Shown piece after piece: positions 35,671 through 44,253 of a stretch of 64,000 nucleotides of DNA. Below the pieces are notes generated by a model. That model was not told the DNA's origin. It searched no databases and worked only from the letters and a program-made list of their open reading frames with translations. The DNA is taken from the NCBI GenBank assembly GCA_022508505.1, contig JAFLVC010000006.1, forward strand, positions 62,001 to 126,000. Reading direction: 5' to 3'. Numbering within the stretch: position 1 is the first letter of the stretch; every line of letters begins with the position of its first letter. Origin of the DNA: Clostridiales bacterium. Its GTDB lineage: Bacteria; Bacillota; Clostridia; Christensenellales; Pumilibacteraceae. Position numbers and translations under genes: made by a program.

Positions 35671-35697
35671 GCCCCTTTCGGCGCTTCGCCGACGTGC
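35669..35697. repeat. Fragment of the 'CCCCTTTCGGCGCT' repeat
   Basis: AGCCCCTTTCGGCGCTTCG repeats the beginning of the elements at 29406 and 35115, directly overlapping the end of the DUF559 pseudogene. The pseudogene is thus flanked by direct copies. Confidence 0.5.
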
Positions 35698-35825
35698 CGT
35701 ACTCGCCGATTCCACCGCTCGTTTTCGGTCGGTTTTTTACACAATATTTTATTTTCAGTGGCGGTTTTTGCGGTAAAACTGTCCTTAAGAAAGGAAAAAA
35801 CGCGACATTTTTTTTGATATGGGTA

Positions 35826-35854
35826 TTGACAAAGAAAATTGGCGGTGGTATAAT
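35826..35854 (+). promoter_or_regulatory. Consensus promoter for the 35923 lipoprotein gene
   Basis: TTGACA (35826-35831) and TATAAT (35849-35854) are perfect, with 17-bp spacing. A roughly 60-nt leader ends in a GGGAGG ribosome binding site. Confidence 0.8.
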
Positions 35855-35922
35855 TACAATGTTATAGGTAAAAACTAAAACAAAGTTTATTACCGTCATA
35901 TTATTTTGCATGGGAGGCAAAA

Positions 35923-37590
35923 ATGAAGAAAAGGAAAGTGGCATTAGCCGTAGGCCTCAGTTTGGCTATCGGCATTTGCGGCGCAAGCCTTGTTGCTTGC
36001 GGCGGCGACGATTCGGGCAAGGAGCCCGGCAAAACCCCCGGCGGCACGCCGGTAGCGACGGAGGTCAAGTCCGAGTACTATCTCGCAGGAACGAGCCCGA
36101 CGTCTTCGCTCTTCTCGTCGGCACTCGGCGATTGGAACAACGGCGCTAAGACGGTCGAAGATATCCCCGACTCCATCGCGTTCTATAAGTCCACGACGAA
36201 CAACGTGTACGTGCTTACCGCAGACTTCTTTGTCGGCGACGAGTTCGGCGTTTTGATAGCCGGTCAGGGCTGGGACGGCCAGATGGGCACCAACGTATTG
36301 TCGCCTGCACCGACCGAAACCACCGACATCGGCGAGGGCGGCGGCTACGACATCAAGAACATCAAGGTCAACAAAGAGGGCAACTACACGTTCATCCTCA
36401 CCGTCGGCAAGAGCGGCAACAAGTTGACCTACGTCCGCAACGGCAACCCCGACCCCGTAACCGTACAGTACAACTACTGGGTAAAGGGCGAGAAGATCTC
36501 CGGCGGCGCAGCTAAGTACAACGCGCTCACGCAGCTCAAGACCGACAAGGATCAGACCGAGTACACCGTCACCGTCAACCTTGCCGCGCAAGAGAAGATA
36601 TCCATTCTCGGCGCGTCGGTAACCGCCGGCAACAGCGGCACCGCTATCGATGAAGTTACGCTCAAAGAGGGTGCGGCTATCACCGCTCTCACCGGCGACG
36701 CGGACGGCTATCAGTTCCAGGCGGGCGAAGCAGGCGCTTACACGATTACAATTACCGAGGACGACGTAGTCGACCGCGAGGCCAACAAGGTTACGACCAA
36801 GCGCGAAGTCAACGCGACCAAGGCTGCAGCCCTTGAGTACGAGATTAAGATCAGATCCACCGCAGGCGACGGCTACATGGATCAAAAGGAATATGACTTC
36901 GAGCTCAAAGGCGACAAGTACGAGTACAAGTTTACCGCGGCGGCAAGCAAGCCCCAGACGCAGACCGATATCAAAGACATCGCCGTCAAGGATTCGTTCA
37001 AGATCAGCGTAGTCGGAAAGGACGGCACGTCGATAGGCTCCAACGCAAAGGTGCTTTACGACCTCGTGCTTAAAGACGGCTTCCTCGCAGGCTGGAGCGA
37101 GCTCTCGCCCAACATCAACTATCAGAACACGCAGTACACCATTCTTGCGGCCGGCGAGTATACCATATCCATCGACGCCACCACCTTTGAAGTGACCGTA
37201 ACGAGCGAACAGGACGAAGTTCCTTCGTACACCGTTTATGCTCACGGCGCTTACGGCGGCAAGTCCGATTGGGGCGCGCACGAGGTTACCGGCGTCGTTT
37301 CGTCCGGCAATTCGTACACGACCACGCTCACGCTTTCGCTCAAGGCGGGCGACGAGTTCGGCTTCAAGACGCACTACACCGCAGACCACGCCATGCTCGG
37401 CGATCAGCTCGACTGGGCCAGCTCGAACGGCAGTAACATCATTGCCGGCAAGCTCGAAGGCGTAAATGCGGACAAGACCGGCAACTTCAAGGTACTTGCC
37501 GACGGCACGTACAAGTTCACCATCGTCGCCGGCGAGGACGGCAAGTTCGTCTCGGTAACCGTCGAGGAAGTACAAGCCCCCGCGGCATAA
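35923..37590 (+). CDS. Lipoprotein with repeated putative carbohydrate-binding modules
   Basis: This 555-residue protein has a lipoprotein signal (KVALAVGLSLAIGICGASL then VAC, Cys at about residue 26) and a Gly/Pro/Thr linker. Several beta-sandwich-like modules follow. The first (EYYLAGTSPTSSLFSSALGDW, then DEFGVLIAGQGWDGQMG) and the last (YTVYAHGAYGGKSDWGAHEV, then GDEFGFKTHY) look like the starch-binding modules of SusE-like or amylopullulanase proteins. Two or three related modules lie between. A role in surface alpha-glucan binding fits the nearby pullulanase, but this is inferred from pattern only. Confidence 0.65.
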   Translation: MKKRKVALAVGLSLAIGICGASLVACGGDDSGKEPGKTPGGTPVATEVKSEYYLAGTSPTSSLFSSALGDWNNGAKTVEDIPDSIAFYKSTTNNVYVLTADFFVGDEFGVLIAGQGWDGQMGTNVLSPAPTETTDIGEGGGYDIKNIKVNKEGNYTFILTVGKSGNKLTYVRNGNPDPVTVQYNYWVKGEKISGGAAKYNALTQLKTDKDQTEYTVTVNLAAQEKISILGASVTAGNSGTAIDEVTLKEGAAITALTGDADGYQFQAGEAGAYTITITEDDVVDREANKVTTKREVNATKAAALEYEIKIRSTAGDGYMDQKEYDFELKGDKYEYKFTAAASKPQTQTDIKDIAVKDSFKISVVGKDGTSIGSNAKVLYDLVLKDGFLAGWSELSPNINYQNTQYTILAAGEYTISIDATTFEVTVTSEQDEVPSYTVYAHGAYGGKSDWGAHEVTGVVSSGNSYTTTLTLSLKAGDEFGFKTHYTADHAMLGDQLDWASSNGSNIIAGKLEGVNADKTGNFKVLADGTYKFTIVAGEDGKFVSVTVEEVQAPAA

Positions 37591-37628
37591 TCAATTCGCA
37601 CGACGATATAATATCACTAAACAAAAAG

Positions 37629-37651
37629 AACCGCCGAAAGGCGGTTTTTTT
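37629..37651 (+). terminator. Intrinsic terminator after the 35923 gene
   Basis: AACCGCC and GGCGGTT form a perfect stem with a GAAA loop, followed by seven T. Confidence 0.88.
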
Positions 37652-37717
37652 GTGGGGGAATAGGCTGTCCTTACGCAATTGCGGAGCGCAAGACGCCGCA
37701 TGCCCCGCGTTAAACGC

Positions 37718-37746
37718 TTGACAAAAGCGGGCGTATATAGTAAAAT
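37718..37746 (+). promoter_or_regulatory. Promoter of leader-RNA copy 1
   Basis: TTGACA (37718-37723) and TAAAAT (37741-37746) are 17 bp apart. The same TTGACA/TAAAAT pair precedes the other two leader copies. Confidence 0.75.
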
Positions 37747-37749
37747 AGC

Positions 37750-37830
37750 ACCACTTATATAGCGGTACATACCGAATGGCAGAAAACAATCAATGGCGAT
37801 TGAAGCAGCCGTTGATTTTTTGTTGTTCGG
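37750..37830 (+). ncRNA. Conserved structured leader RNA, copy 1 (candidate attenuator/riboswitch)
   Basis: This 5' leader of the 37846 gene matches leaders at 41386 and 44099. It contains a small hairpin (CGGU..ACCG, 37763-37774) that is CGGA..UCCG in the other copies, a compensatory change. It also has the invariant CAATCAATGGCGATTG (37787-37802). A 10-bp hairpin pairs 37788-37797 with 37808-37817 and runs into TTTTTT (37816-37821), as in an intrinsic terminator. The invariant CAATC and GATTG can pair with each other instead, an apparent anti-terminator. I recognise no known riboswitch class. Confidence 0.65.
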
Positions 37831-37845
37831 CACCGGAGAGGCGAT

Positions 37846-40800
37846 ATGAAAAAATCCAAAAAACTCATAGGAATAATAGCGGCAATAGTCGCGGTTGTCG
37901 CCGCCATGCTGATTGCGGTGGCGTGCGAGGACGACGGCGGGTCGCCCAAAAACAAAAAGTACACGCTGTCGTTTGAAACGTTCGGCGGCACTGCCATTGC
38001 TCCGATCACGGCGGAGGCGGGTTCAAACATCACGCCGCCGCAAGATCCCGAAAAGGAGGGTTACACCTTCGAGGGCTGGTATCTCAACGCCAACCTTATG
38101 GGAAGCTCGGTGCAAATCCCGACGGTCATGCCGTCATCTAATATCACGTACTACGCCAACTACGTCGAGAACGGAGTCAAGGTAATATACGTGTTCAACC
38201 TCGGCAACGTCTATCACGACGCCGATATTGCTCCGTCGGTGGGCGAGCCCGACACGACTGTAACCGTCAAGGACGGCGCAGATTTCGGCGCGACCGGCTA
38301 CATGTTTGTCGGCTGGTCGATAAATCCGACCGGCGAGGTTGCGATTACAGGCGAGAAAAAAGCGGGGCAGTACAACCCCGGCGACGAAATTCCGCTCGGC
38401 GAGTCGGACGTCGTTCTCTACGCGCAGTGGGCGCGCGAGTACACCGACGCGCGGCAGATTAGCGAGGACAAGATTTACGTCTACAATCCGCTCATAGGGC
38501 ACGGTCTCGGCGCGGCGACACTCGTAAGAAAAGGCAAGCCCGACAAGCTCGGCTTTGTCGCGAGCAAGGAGGACAGCGGCTCCGGCTTTATGGAGTTCAC
38601 GTTCTACTTTGAAGAAAGCGAGGGCGGCGAGGTTACCGGCAGGCTTTACGACGACTTTACTTACGCGTACGCGTCGGGCGACGGGACACGTATGTTCCTC
38701 TATTACGACCACGTCACGCAGTCCGAGCAGAACTACATTCTTGCGGTGGACGAGTACGACTTTGCGACGCTTAACGAGGTCGTGGGCAACCAGACCGCAG
38801 TTCGCGCGTACGGCTACTACGCGTACAACGCAGACTACAACGACTACACCTTTGTCTATATGGATTCGTACGGCGAGGAAGGCACAAGCTACTTCATGCT
38901 CGACGAGCGCATAATTGTAGGCACGGAGTTCAACGGATACTTCACCTTCCAAGGCTTTGAGAGCGGCTCGTACCTGTGGTACGACAACGGCGAAATGCTC
39001 AACTACCGCCTCGACCTCAACGGCTACGGCTCGGCGCGGCTGTATTCCTACGACGCCATCACCGAAAGAACAGAACTCGTCGGCACGGGCGCTTACCACG
39101 GCACCGAGCTGTACGAAGACTACTACGGCGAGTGGCAGTTCGAAGCGACGGACGGCGACGCGTACGACTTTAAGTTCGTGCTCAACGAACTGTACCTCGG
39201 CACAGATATCGTGCCCGTGTATATAGAATACAACCCCGACTACGACCTCACTCTAAACGCCGCCGTCGGCGACGGCACGCTCATTCTCAATGGCTACGGC
39301 GTCGCGATATACAGAGAGGGCGGCATGGAGTATATCGGAAACTGCACCGTTCTTGGCGAAAACGTCAAGTTCATTCCCGCCGAGATAAACGGCGAGGCGG
39401 TGGAAAACCCGACCACCATGTACTTCAACATAGACTTCGACGCGCTTACCTTTACGGTCAACGTCGAGGGCTTTATAATCGACAACGGCGTGCTCACCGC
39501 GTATAGGGGCGAGTCGCAGATTGTCGTCATTCCCGACGAGGTGACGGAAATTGCCGCCGACGCATTCAACTACACAAGGTCGGAGAGCGAAACCTCGCTA
39601 ATTTCGGTAACAGTCCCCGCGAGCGTGACAAAAATAGGCGACAGAGCGTTCCAGAACAACTACACTCTGCTCCGCGCCGTGTTCCTTTCCGAAACCCCCG
39701 CGGAGGTCGAGAGCTGGGATATGACGGTCAATCCTTTCCGCTGGCCTGCGGGCGGGTTTATAATCGTCGTTCCCGAAGGCAGCCAGGCTGCGTATAAAGC
39801 GGCGTGGGCGGGCTGTCCGTATGACATAAAGGGCAGCTTCGAGGTATCGCAGCTTCCCGAGTTCGAGATTGAGGACGGAGTGCTCGTCAGGTACAACAAG
39901 CAAGAGGGCTCGGCGGATTTGCTCGATCTCACCATTCCGAGCGAGGTTACCGAGATAGCCGACCGCGTGTTTCTGGGCATGAGCTTTATACGAAGCGTCG
40001 ACCTCAATAACGTCGTAACGGTGGGCGCCGACGCATTCAGCGCCTGCGAAAACCTTGTAGAGGTTGTACTCACCAACGTCAAGACGGTGGGCGAGGGCGC
40101 GTTCTCCGACTGTATAAGATTGTCGACGAGCGGCGTGCCCGGCATTCTGGAGCTTCCCGCGGTCGTCACGATAGAGGCGTACGCCTTCCAAGGCTGCGAG
40201 AGTTTGGTGCGCGTCATGCTCGGCGAGAACCTCGGCGAGATAGGCGACTACGCATTCTACGAGGTGCAGATTTATGCGGGCGATCCGCCGCTGTTTATAG
40301 AGCTTCTCGGCACGGAGGCGCCGATTATGGGCTACCGCGTGACGGTCGGCAATATCGCCGTCCGCATACAGGTCGTCGACATATCCGTCGTGCTCAAGTG
40401 CTACGAGGAGCCGACCTGGTCGATGTACAACAAGCACCTCTACATTCAGTCGGGCGAAGAAAAGGGCAAGTATTTCAGCGGCATCGATCTTCTCGAGCTC
40501 GACGGCAGGGCGGAGCTCCAGTCCTCGTACCTGTTCATGTACGAGATTGACGGCACTACCATCACATTCTACGAGTTCGACTCCGACACCCGCGAGGTCT
40601 TTATATACTCCGGCACGATAGCTGACGGCGTGATAACCGTCAGGCTGGGCGTGACCGATTATGTGTTCGAGAAGGCGAACGGACCCAGAACGTACACGAC
40701 CGCCGACGGCGCTTATACGCTGGTCGTCGATCCGATCGCCCTCCTGCCCGAAAGCTACGAGGATTACACCGGCTATGCCGACGCGACGCTCAACGGCAAC

Positions 40801-41196
40801 AAGGTCAGCATTTACATTCTCGGTTACAACACCAAGACGATTAAGAACTACGTCGATACCGACGGCAAAAAGTACAACCTCAGCCTGTCGTTTGAGGGCA
40901 ACACCCTCGTCGTAACAAAGCGTCTTGCCGACGGGTACGTGCGCGACATAAGGTGCGAGACAGACGACAGCGTGCTCAACCTGCACTACTCGGGCAGTCT
41001 TGTCTATGTGTTCGGCACGATGTATATAGACGATATAGATAACGGCATTACGTTCGGCGACTACGGCACGATTGCCACCATGCTGTCCGACACCGAGTTC
41101 ACATTTATACGCGACTGGAAGAGCACGAAGTACTATATCACCGTCACGCTTTCGGACGATTACACGACGTTTACTTACACATACACGAAAGCGTGA
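37846..41196 (+). CDS. Large lipoprotein with B-repeats and a BspA-type leucine-rich repeat domain
   Basis: This 1,116-residue protein has a lipoprotein signal ending IAVAC (Cys about residue 27). Two InlB B-repeat (Flg_new, ubiquitin-like) modules follow at about residues 39-200, marked by PEKEGYTFEGWYLN and FVGWSINPTGE. A long beta-rich region follows to about 555. A BspA-type (LRR_5) leucine-rich repeat domain at about 556-805 (VVIPDEVTEIAADAFNY, VTVPASVTKIGDRAFQN, LTIPSEVTEIADRVF) and further beta-modules complete it. Such proteins are surface adhesins or ligand-binding proteins. The gene has its own promoter and regulatory leader and GGAGAG ribosome binding site. Confidence 0.85.
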   Translation: MKKSKKLIGIIAAIVAVVAAMLIAVACEDDGGSPKNKKYTLSFETFGGTAIAPITAEAGSNITPPQDPEKEGYTFEGWYLNANLMGSSVQIPTVMPSSNITYYANYVENGVKVIYVFNLGNVYHDADIAPSVGEPDTTVTVKDGADFGATGYMFVGWSINPTGEVAITGEKKAGQYNPGDEIPLGESDVVLYAQWAREYTDARQISEDKIYVYNPLIGHGLGAATLVRKGKPDKLGFVASKEDSGSGFMEFTFYFEESEGGEVTGRLYDDFTYAYASGDGTRMFLYYDHVTQSEQNYILAVDEYDFATLNEVVGNQTAVRAYGYYAYNADYNDYTFVYMDSYGEEGTSYFMLDERIIVGTEFNGYFTFQGFESGSYLWYDNGEMLNYRLDLNGYGSARLYSYDAITERTELVGTGAYHGTELYEDYYGEWQFEATDGDAYDFKFVLNELYLGTDIVPVYIEYNPDYDLTLNAAVGDGTLILNGYGVAIYREGGMEYIGNCTVLGENVKFIPAEINGEAVENPTTMYFNIDFDALTFTVNVEGFIIDNGVLTAYRGESQIVVIPDEVTEIAADAFNYTRSESETSLISVTVPASVTKIGDRAFQNNYTLLRAVFLSETPAEVESWDMTVNPFRWPAGGFIIVVPEGSQAAYKAAWAGCPYDIKGSFEVSQLPEFEIEDGVLVRYNKQEGSADLLDLTIPSEVTEIADRVFLGMSFIRSVDLNNVVTVGADAFSACENLVEVVLTNVKTVGEGAFSDCIRLSTSGVPGILELPAVVTIEAYAFQGCESLVRVMLGENLGEIGDYAFYEVQIYAGDPPLFIELLGTEAPIMGYRVTVGNIAVRIQVVDISVVLKCYEEPTWSMYNKHLYIQSGEEKGKYFSGIDLLELDGRAELQSSYLFMYEIDGTTITFYEFDSDTREVFIYSGTIADGVITVRLGVTDYVFEKANGPRTYTTADGAYTLVVDPIALLPESYEDYTGYADATLNGNKVSIYILGYNTKTIKNYVDTDGKKYNLSLSFEGNTLVVTKRLADGYVRDIRCETDDSVLNLHYSGSLVYVFGTMYIDDIDNGITFGDYGTIATMLSDTEFTFIRDWKSTKYYITVTLSDDYTTFTYTYTKA

Positions 41197-41243
41197 GCGA
41201 CGCTTCGCGTCTAAATGAATAGATAAGAGATAAGAGATAGAGG

Positions 41244-41273
41244 AAGCGCGGGAGAGAGATGCCCGCGCTTTTT
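41244..41273 (+). terminator. Intrinsic terminator, GCGCGGG variant of the repeated family
   Basis: AAGCGCGGG pairs with CCCGCGCTT across a 9-nt loop (AGAGAGATG) and is followed by TTT. It differs from the rplQ terminator by compensated stem bases. Confidence 0.82.
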
Positions 41274-41354
41274 CAGATCCTTCGCAGGGCTCGGGATAAA
41301 CCGTTTTGTTTCACAAATCGGCGCAAATTGGCTCCGAAACTCGTCTTAAAATGC

Positions 41355-41384
41355 TTGACAAATTTCGGCTGTGTGGTGTAAAAT
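41355..41384 (+). promoter_or_regulatory. Promoter of leader-RNA copy 2
   Basis: TTGACA (41355-41360) and TAAAAT (41379-41384) have 18-bp spacing. Confidence 0.7.
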
Positions 41385-41385
41385 A

Positions 41386-41470
41386 CCACTACTATATCAA
41401 TCGGAAAGTGGTCCGAACGGCAAATGACAATCAATGGCGATTGCACGGCTATTGATTGTTTTGTGCTTTA
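41386..41470 (+). ncRNA. Conserved structured leader RNA, copy 2
   Basis: The copy has CCACT..AGTGG (about 41386-41411), the CGGA..UCCG hairpin (41402-41415) and the invariant CAATCAATGGCGATTG (41428-41443). A 12-bp terminator-like hairpin pairs 41427-41438 with 41448-41459 and is followed by a T-rich run. The ATG found in copies 1 and 3 just after CCGA is ACG here, so a conserved leader peptide is unlikely and an RNA structure is favoured. Confidence 0.65.
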
Positions 41471-41548
41471 AGGGCGGTTGCGGCACAGCTCACGTGCAAG
41501 TACGAGGATATAGAAAAAACAGCATTACACCTTATCAGGAGGAGAAAA

Positions 41549-43654
41549 ATGAAGAAAGCATTAAAGGCATCTGTACTTATCGCGGCGGCGCTCGCATTCG
41601 GCTGCGCGGCTGTTGCTTGCGACGGCGATAAGGACCCCGAAAACAACAAGAAGGATCCGCCCGCGGAGACCACCTATTCGGTCACTTACGACCTCAACGG
41701 CGGCACGGGCACCGTTCCCACCGACTCCAAGAAGTACAAAAAGGATGACACCGTAACGCTCGCCACCCCCGGCGACGACGTTGTCTATACCGGCTGGACG
41801 TTCAACTGCTGGAGCTACGGCGGTCAGAACTACGAAGCAGGCTCGAGCACCTTCAAGATGCCCGCCGCTGACGTAGTGTTCAAGGCGGTATGGGATGAAG
41901 ACGAGTCGGTACCCAAGTACACCGTCACTCTCAAGAGCGCCAAGGCAGACGGCACGTTCGACACCTCTGTCATAAAGGTTGTCAAGGACGACGACGACGA
42001 TCTCGGCGGCACGGCGTACACCTTCCCCGAAAACCCGTTCTCCAAAGAGGGCTACAGGAACACCGCTTGGAAGTACAGCAACCCCGATTACGACGCAAGC
42101 AATCCGTATGAACCCGAGTACATATACAATGACCCCGGATACGCCGATTACGTATTGACCGGCGATCTCGAGCTCACCGCGTTCTACTGCAACGTGTACA
42201 CCGAAAAGGACGGCGGGGAATACGCCAACAAGCTGTATTTTGCCGAGGACGGCAAAGCTTATACGTACAGCATTTCTCCGTATAGCCGCTACGAGTATGA
42301 GATAAAAGACGGTATTGCGACTTTGAGCGGCGAATACGGCTCGAGCATCTATAAGCTCAACGACACAGACTACACCTATCTCGGACAAGACTACATGCAG
42401 GACTATACCCTCACGGCGAATGACGGAACGGAAATGACATTCGACGGCTTCGGCGTGGCGACGATTGGCACGCACAAGGGCACCTACACCGTCGAGTCGT
42501 ACGAGTTAAAGAGCGTTGCGTTCGAAGACGCGACCGAGAACACTCTTGTCATCACGTATGAAATGGGCGAATACTCCGCACGCGGCACGCTCGCTTTCGG
42601 CGCCGACGAGGTCTACACCTTCGGTGAGGAAATTCCCGAAGGTCCCTTCACCATTACTTACGAAGTGCCCGCAGGTCAGTCGGTCGACGGCACCGAGAGC
42701 GTCGAAAACTACGGCGACAAGATTACACTGCCTACGAGCGCGCTCACCAATGCCGACGGCTTGACCGTTTACGATTGGAAGGACGAAAACGGCAAGTATT
42801 ATGCGCCCGGTGACCAAGTCGAAGTCAAGGGAAATATGACATTCACCGCCGTATTCTACAAGAAGTACACCGGCTCTTCCGACGATATTTTCGTAAGCGC
42901 CGACGGAACGAGCTATAAGTTCTACTTGGGTGACAACTATCCCACTCCTTGCTCCGTTTCCGACGGAAAGATGTACGACGAGGACGGCGATATCCTGTAT
43001 AAGCTTACGGACGGCGCAGCGGGCGAGCCCGGAACATACGTGGCGCCCGACGCCCTCAAATCGTCCACGTTTGTAGACTCGACCGAAACCGCGACGGTGA
43101 AGCCCGACGGCTTCGGCGCGGTGACGCTCACTATCGGCGACGCCACATACCCCGGCACCTATACTGTCGTAGGCGAAGACGGCGTTATCGAATCCGCCAC
43201 AATTACGTTCACAGGCGACGCCGTCGGTACGCTTGCCGTCGGGTTCTCGTTTGACATGGAAACAATGACCGGCGGATTCACCGCAACCGGCAAGATCACC
43301 GTCGGCGGAACGACCTACCTCTTCGGCGATGTCGAAGATGAGGTCGAGATACCTGCGAGCTATGTAGGATATTGGGATGCCTATATCGGCGGTGTCTCCT
43401 ATACGGTTGATATAGAAGCCGATGAGTGGAGGAACTGCGGAGTTAAAGGACTGCATTTCCATTATTTGCAGCCCGGCGTTGGTAATAATTCGGAACATGC
43501 GGAAATTAAATTGCTTTCGTTTGATGAAACCGACGGTCTCAAGATAGAAGACGTAAACGGCAATATCTACTTTATCAAGTTGCTCGATAACGGCAAATTG
43601 TCGTTGAAGTCGGAAGACGGCACCACCGTCAATGTTGAGCTCAACGCAAACTGA
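41549..43654 (+). CDS. B-repeat lipoprotein
   Basis: This 701-residue protein begins MKKALKASVLIAAALAFGC then AAVAC, a lipoprotein signal. B-repeat (Flg_new) modules start near residues 43 (YSVTYDLNGGTG, then TFNCWSYGGQNYEAG) and 366 (TYEVPAGQSVDGTESV, then YDWKDENGKYYAPGD). Each is followed by a beta-module ending in a recurring F(D/N)GFGxxTIGxHxGTY signature (about residues 297 and 520). The same alternation is found in the next gene. The start at 41549 has AGGAGGAG 5 bp upstream; the longer ORF from 41456 would begin inside the leader. Confidence 0.85.
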   Translation: MKKALKASVLIAAALAFGCAAVACDGDKDPENNKKDPPAETTYSVTYDLNGGTGTVPTDSKKYKKDDTVTLATPGDDVVYTGWTFNCWSYGGQNYEAGSSTFKMPAADVVFKAVWDEDESVPKYTVTLKSAKADGTFDTSVIKVVKDDDDDLGGTAYTFPENPFSKEGYRNTAWKYSNPDYDASNPYEPEYIYNDPGYADYVLTGDLELTAFYCNVYTEKDGGEYANKLYFAEDGKAYTYSISPYSRYEYEIKDGIATLSGEYGSSIYKLNDTDYTYLGQDYMQDYTLTANDGTEMTFDGFGVATIGTHKGTYTVESYELKSVAFEDATENTLVITYEMGEYSARGTLAFGADEVYTFGEEIPEGPFTITYEVPAGQSVDGTESVENYGDKITLPTSALTNADGLTVYDWKDENGKYYAPGDQVEVKGNMTFTAVFYKKYTGSSDDIFVSADGTSYKFYLGDNYPTPCSVSDGKMYDEDGDILYKLTDGAAGEPGTYVAPDALKSSTFVDSTETATVKPDGFGAVTLTIGDATYPGTYTVVGEDGVIESATITFTGDAVGTLAVGFSFDMETMTGGFTATGKITVGGTTYLFGDVEDEVEIPASYVGYWDAYIGGVSYTVDIEADEWRNCGVKGLHFHYLQPGVGNNSEHAEIKLLSFDETDGLKIEDVNGNIYFIKLLDNGKLSLKSEDGTTVNVELNAN

Positions 43655-43682
43655 TTTTAAACAAATATCCATAAACAAAAAG

Positions 43683-43707
43683 ACGGAGGCTGCGGCCTCC
43701 GTTTTTT
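43683..43707 (+). terminator. Intrinsic terminator after the 41549 gene
   Basis: ACGGAGGC pairs with GCCTCCGT around a TGCG loop and is followed by six T. Confidence 0.88.
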
Positions 43708-43849
43708 GTTGTGTGCGTTTGACAGATTCCTCGACTTTTTTCGGAATGACACTATGGGTACGACCGTGCCTTTCTTTACTGCACTTCAATTCAATGAGGG
43801 TATGCAACTACTGTGTCATCCTGAGCGGAGTCGAAGGATCTGTTTATTT

Positions 43850-43906
43850 CACATCCCCTCAGTCGGCTCCTTCGTCGCCGACAGCTCCCCTTATTAAGGG
43901 GAGCCT
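43850..43906. repeat. Dispersed palindromic repeat, single unit
   Basis: The unit reads CACATCCCCTCAGTCGGC..., with a GTCGGCTCCTTCGTCGCCGAC-type hairpin (imperfect) and CTCCCCTTATTAAGGGGAG. It is preceded by a TCCTGAGCGGAGTCGAAGGA repeat. Confidence 0.7.
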
Positions 43907-44067
43907 GATAGGGGTACAAAATGCTCTATCCCCGTTATGCACAGCAGAATGGCGTTTATTTCTTTTTAATGACACGCAATTCGTCGGGTGTAGCGCAAAA
44001 CGAACAACTACAGTCCATACACGACACATTAAAACGCAAATTGAGTCCGATAGCGGCGTTAAATTAC

Positions 44068-44097
44068 TTGACAAGCCAAGCATTAGTATAGTAAAAT
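44068..44097 (+). promoter_or_regulatory. Promoter of leader-RNA copy 3
   Basis: TTGACA (44068-44073) and TAAAAT (44092-44097) have 18-bp spacing, as for copy 2. Confidence 0.7.
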
Positions 44098-44098
44098 A

Positions 44099-44180
44099 GT
44101 ACCACTATATCTATCGGAAAGTGATCCGAATGGCAAAGGACAATCAATGGCGATTGAAACAGCTATTGGTTGTTTTGTGT
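44099..44180 (+). ncRNA. Conserved structured leader RNA, copy 3
   Basis: The copy shows CACT..AGTG (44103-44123), the CGGA..UCCG hairpin (44115-44128) and invariant CAATCAATGGCGATTG (44141-44156). A 12-bp hairpin joins 44140-44151 to 44162-44173 with two G-U pairs where copy 2 has A-U or C-G pairs. A TTGTTTTGTGTTTT run follows. Pairing is preserved despite base changes, which supports a selected RNA structure. Confidence 0.65.
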
Positions 44181-44253
44181 TTTAGGGGACTTTTCGGCGG
44201 GCTACTTCCGCAGATAGGATATAAACAGCATTCAACCCTTTAGGAGGATTATA

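Larger units (their letters stand above)
41197..41548 (+). other. Intergenic region with terminator, promoter and leader
   Basis: This 352-bp gap holds the terminator of the preceding gene (41244-41273), a 'TCCTTCGCAGGGCTCGGGA' dispersed repeat fragment (about 41276-41297), a promoter (41355-41384) and leader copy 2. I see no gene in it. Confidence 0.6.
43655..44253 (+). other. Intergenic region with terminator, repeats, promoter and leader
   Basis: This 599-bp gap holds a terminator (43683-43707), 'TCCTGAGC'-type repeats (about 43726-43748 and 43813-43841) and one palindromic repeat unit (43850-43906). A 45-bp segment near 43977-44027 resembles 16896-16945 (GTCGGG..., CAGTCCATACACGACA). A promoter and leader copy 3 complete it. 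No gene is seen. Confidence 0.6.

Noticed and set aside
35944-37575. Minus-strand open frame of over 540 codons opposite the 35923 lipoprotein
   Set aside because: The plus frame has promoter, ribosome binding site, lipoprotein signal and terminator. The minus frame has none.
37776-37976. Possible leader peptide (ATG GCA GAA AAC AAT CAA TGG) in leader copy 1
   Set aside because: The matching ATG is ACG in copy 2 and there is no Shine-Dalgarno sequence in front, so conservation is better explained by RNA structure.
39598-40986. Minus-strand open frame of about 460 codons inside the 37846 gene
   Set aside because: It is a shadow of the repetitive leucine-rich and beta-module coding sequence, without start signals.
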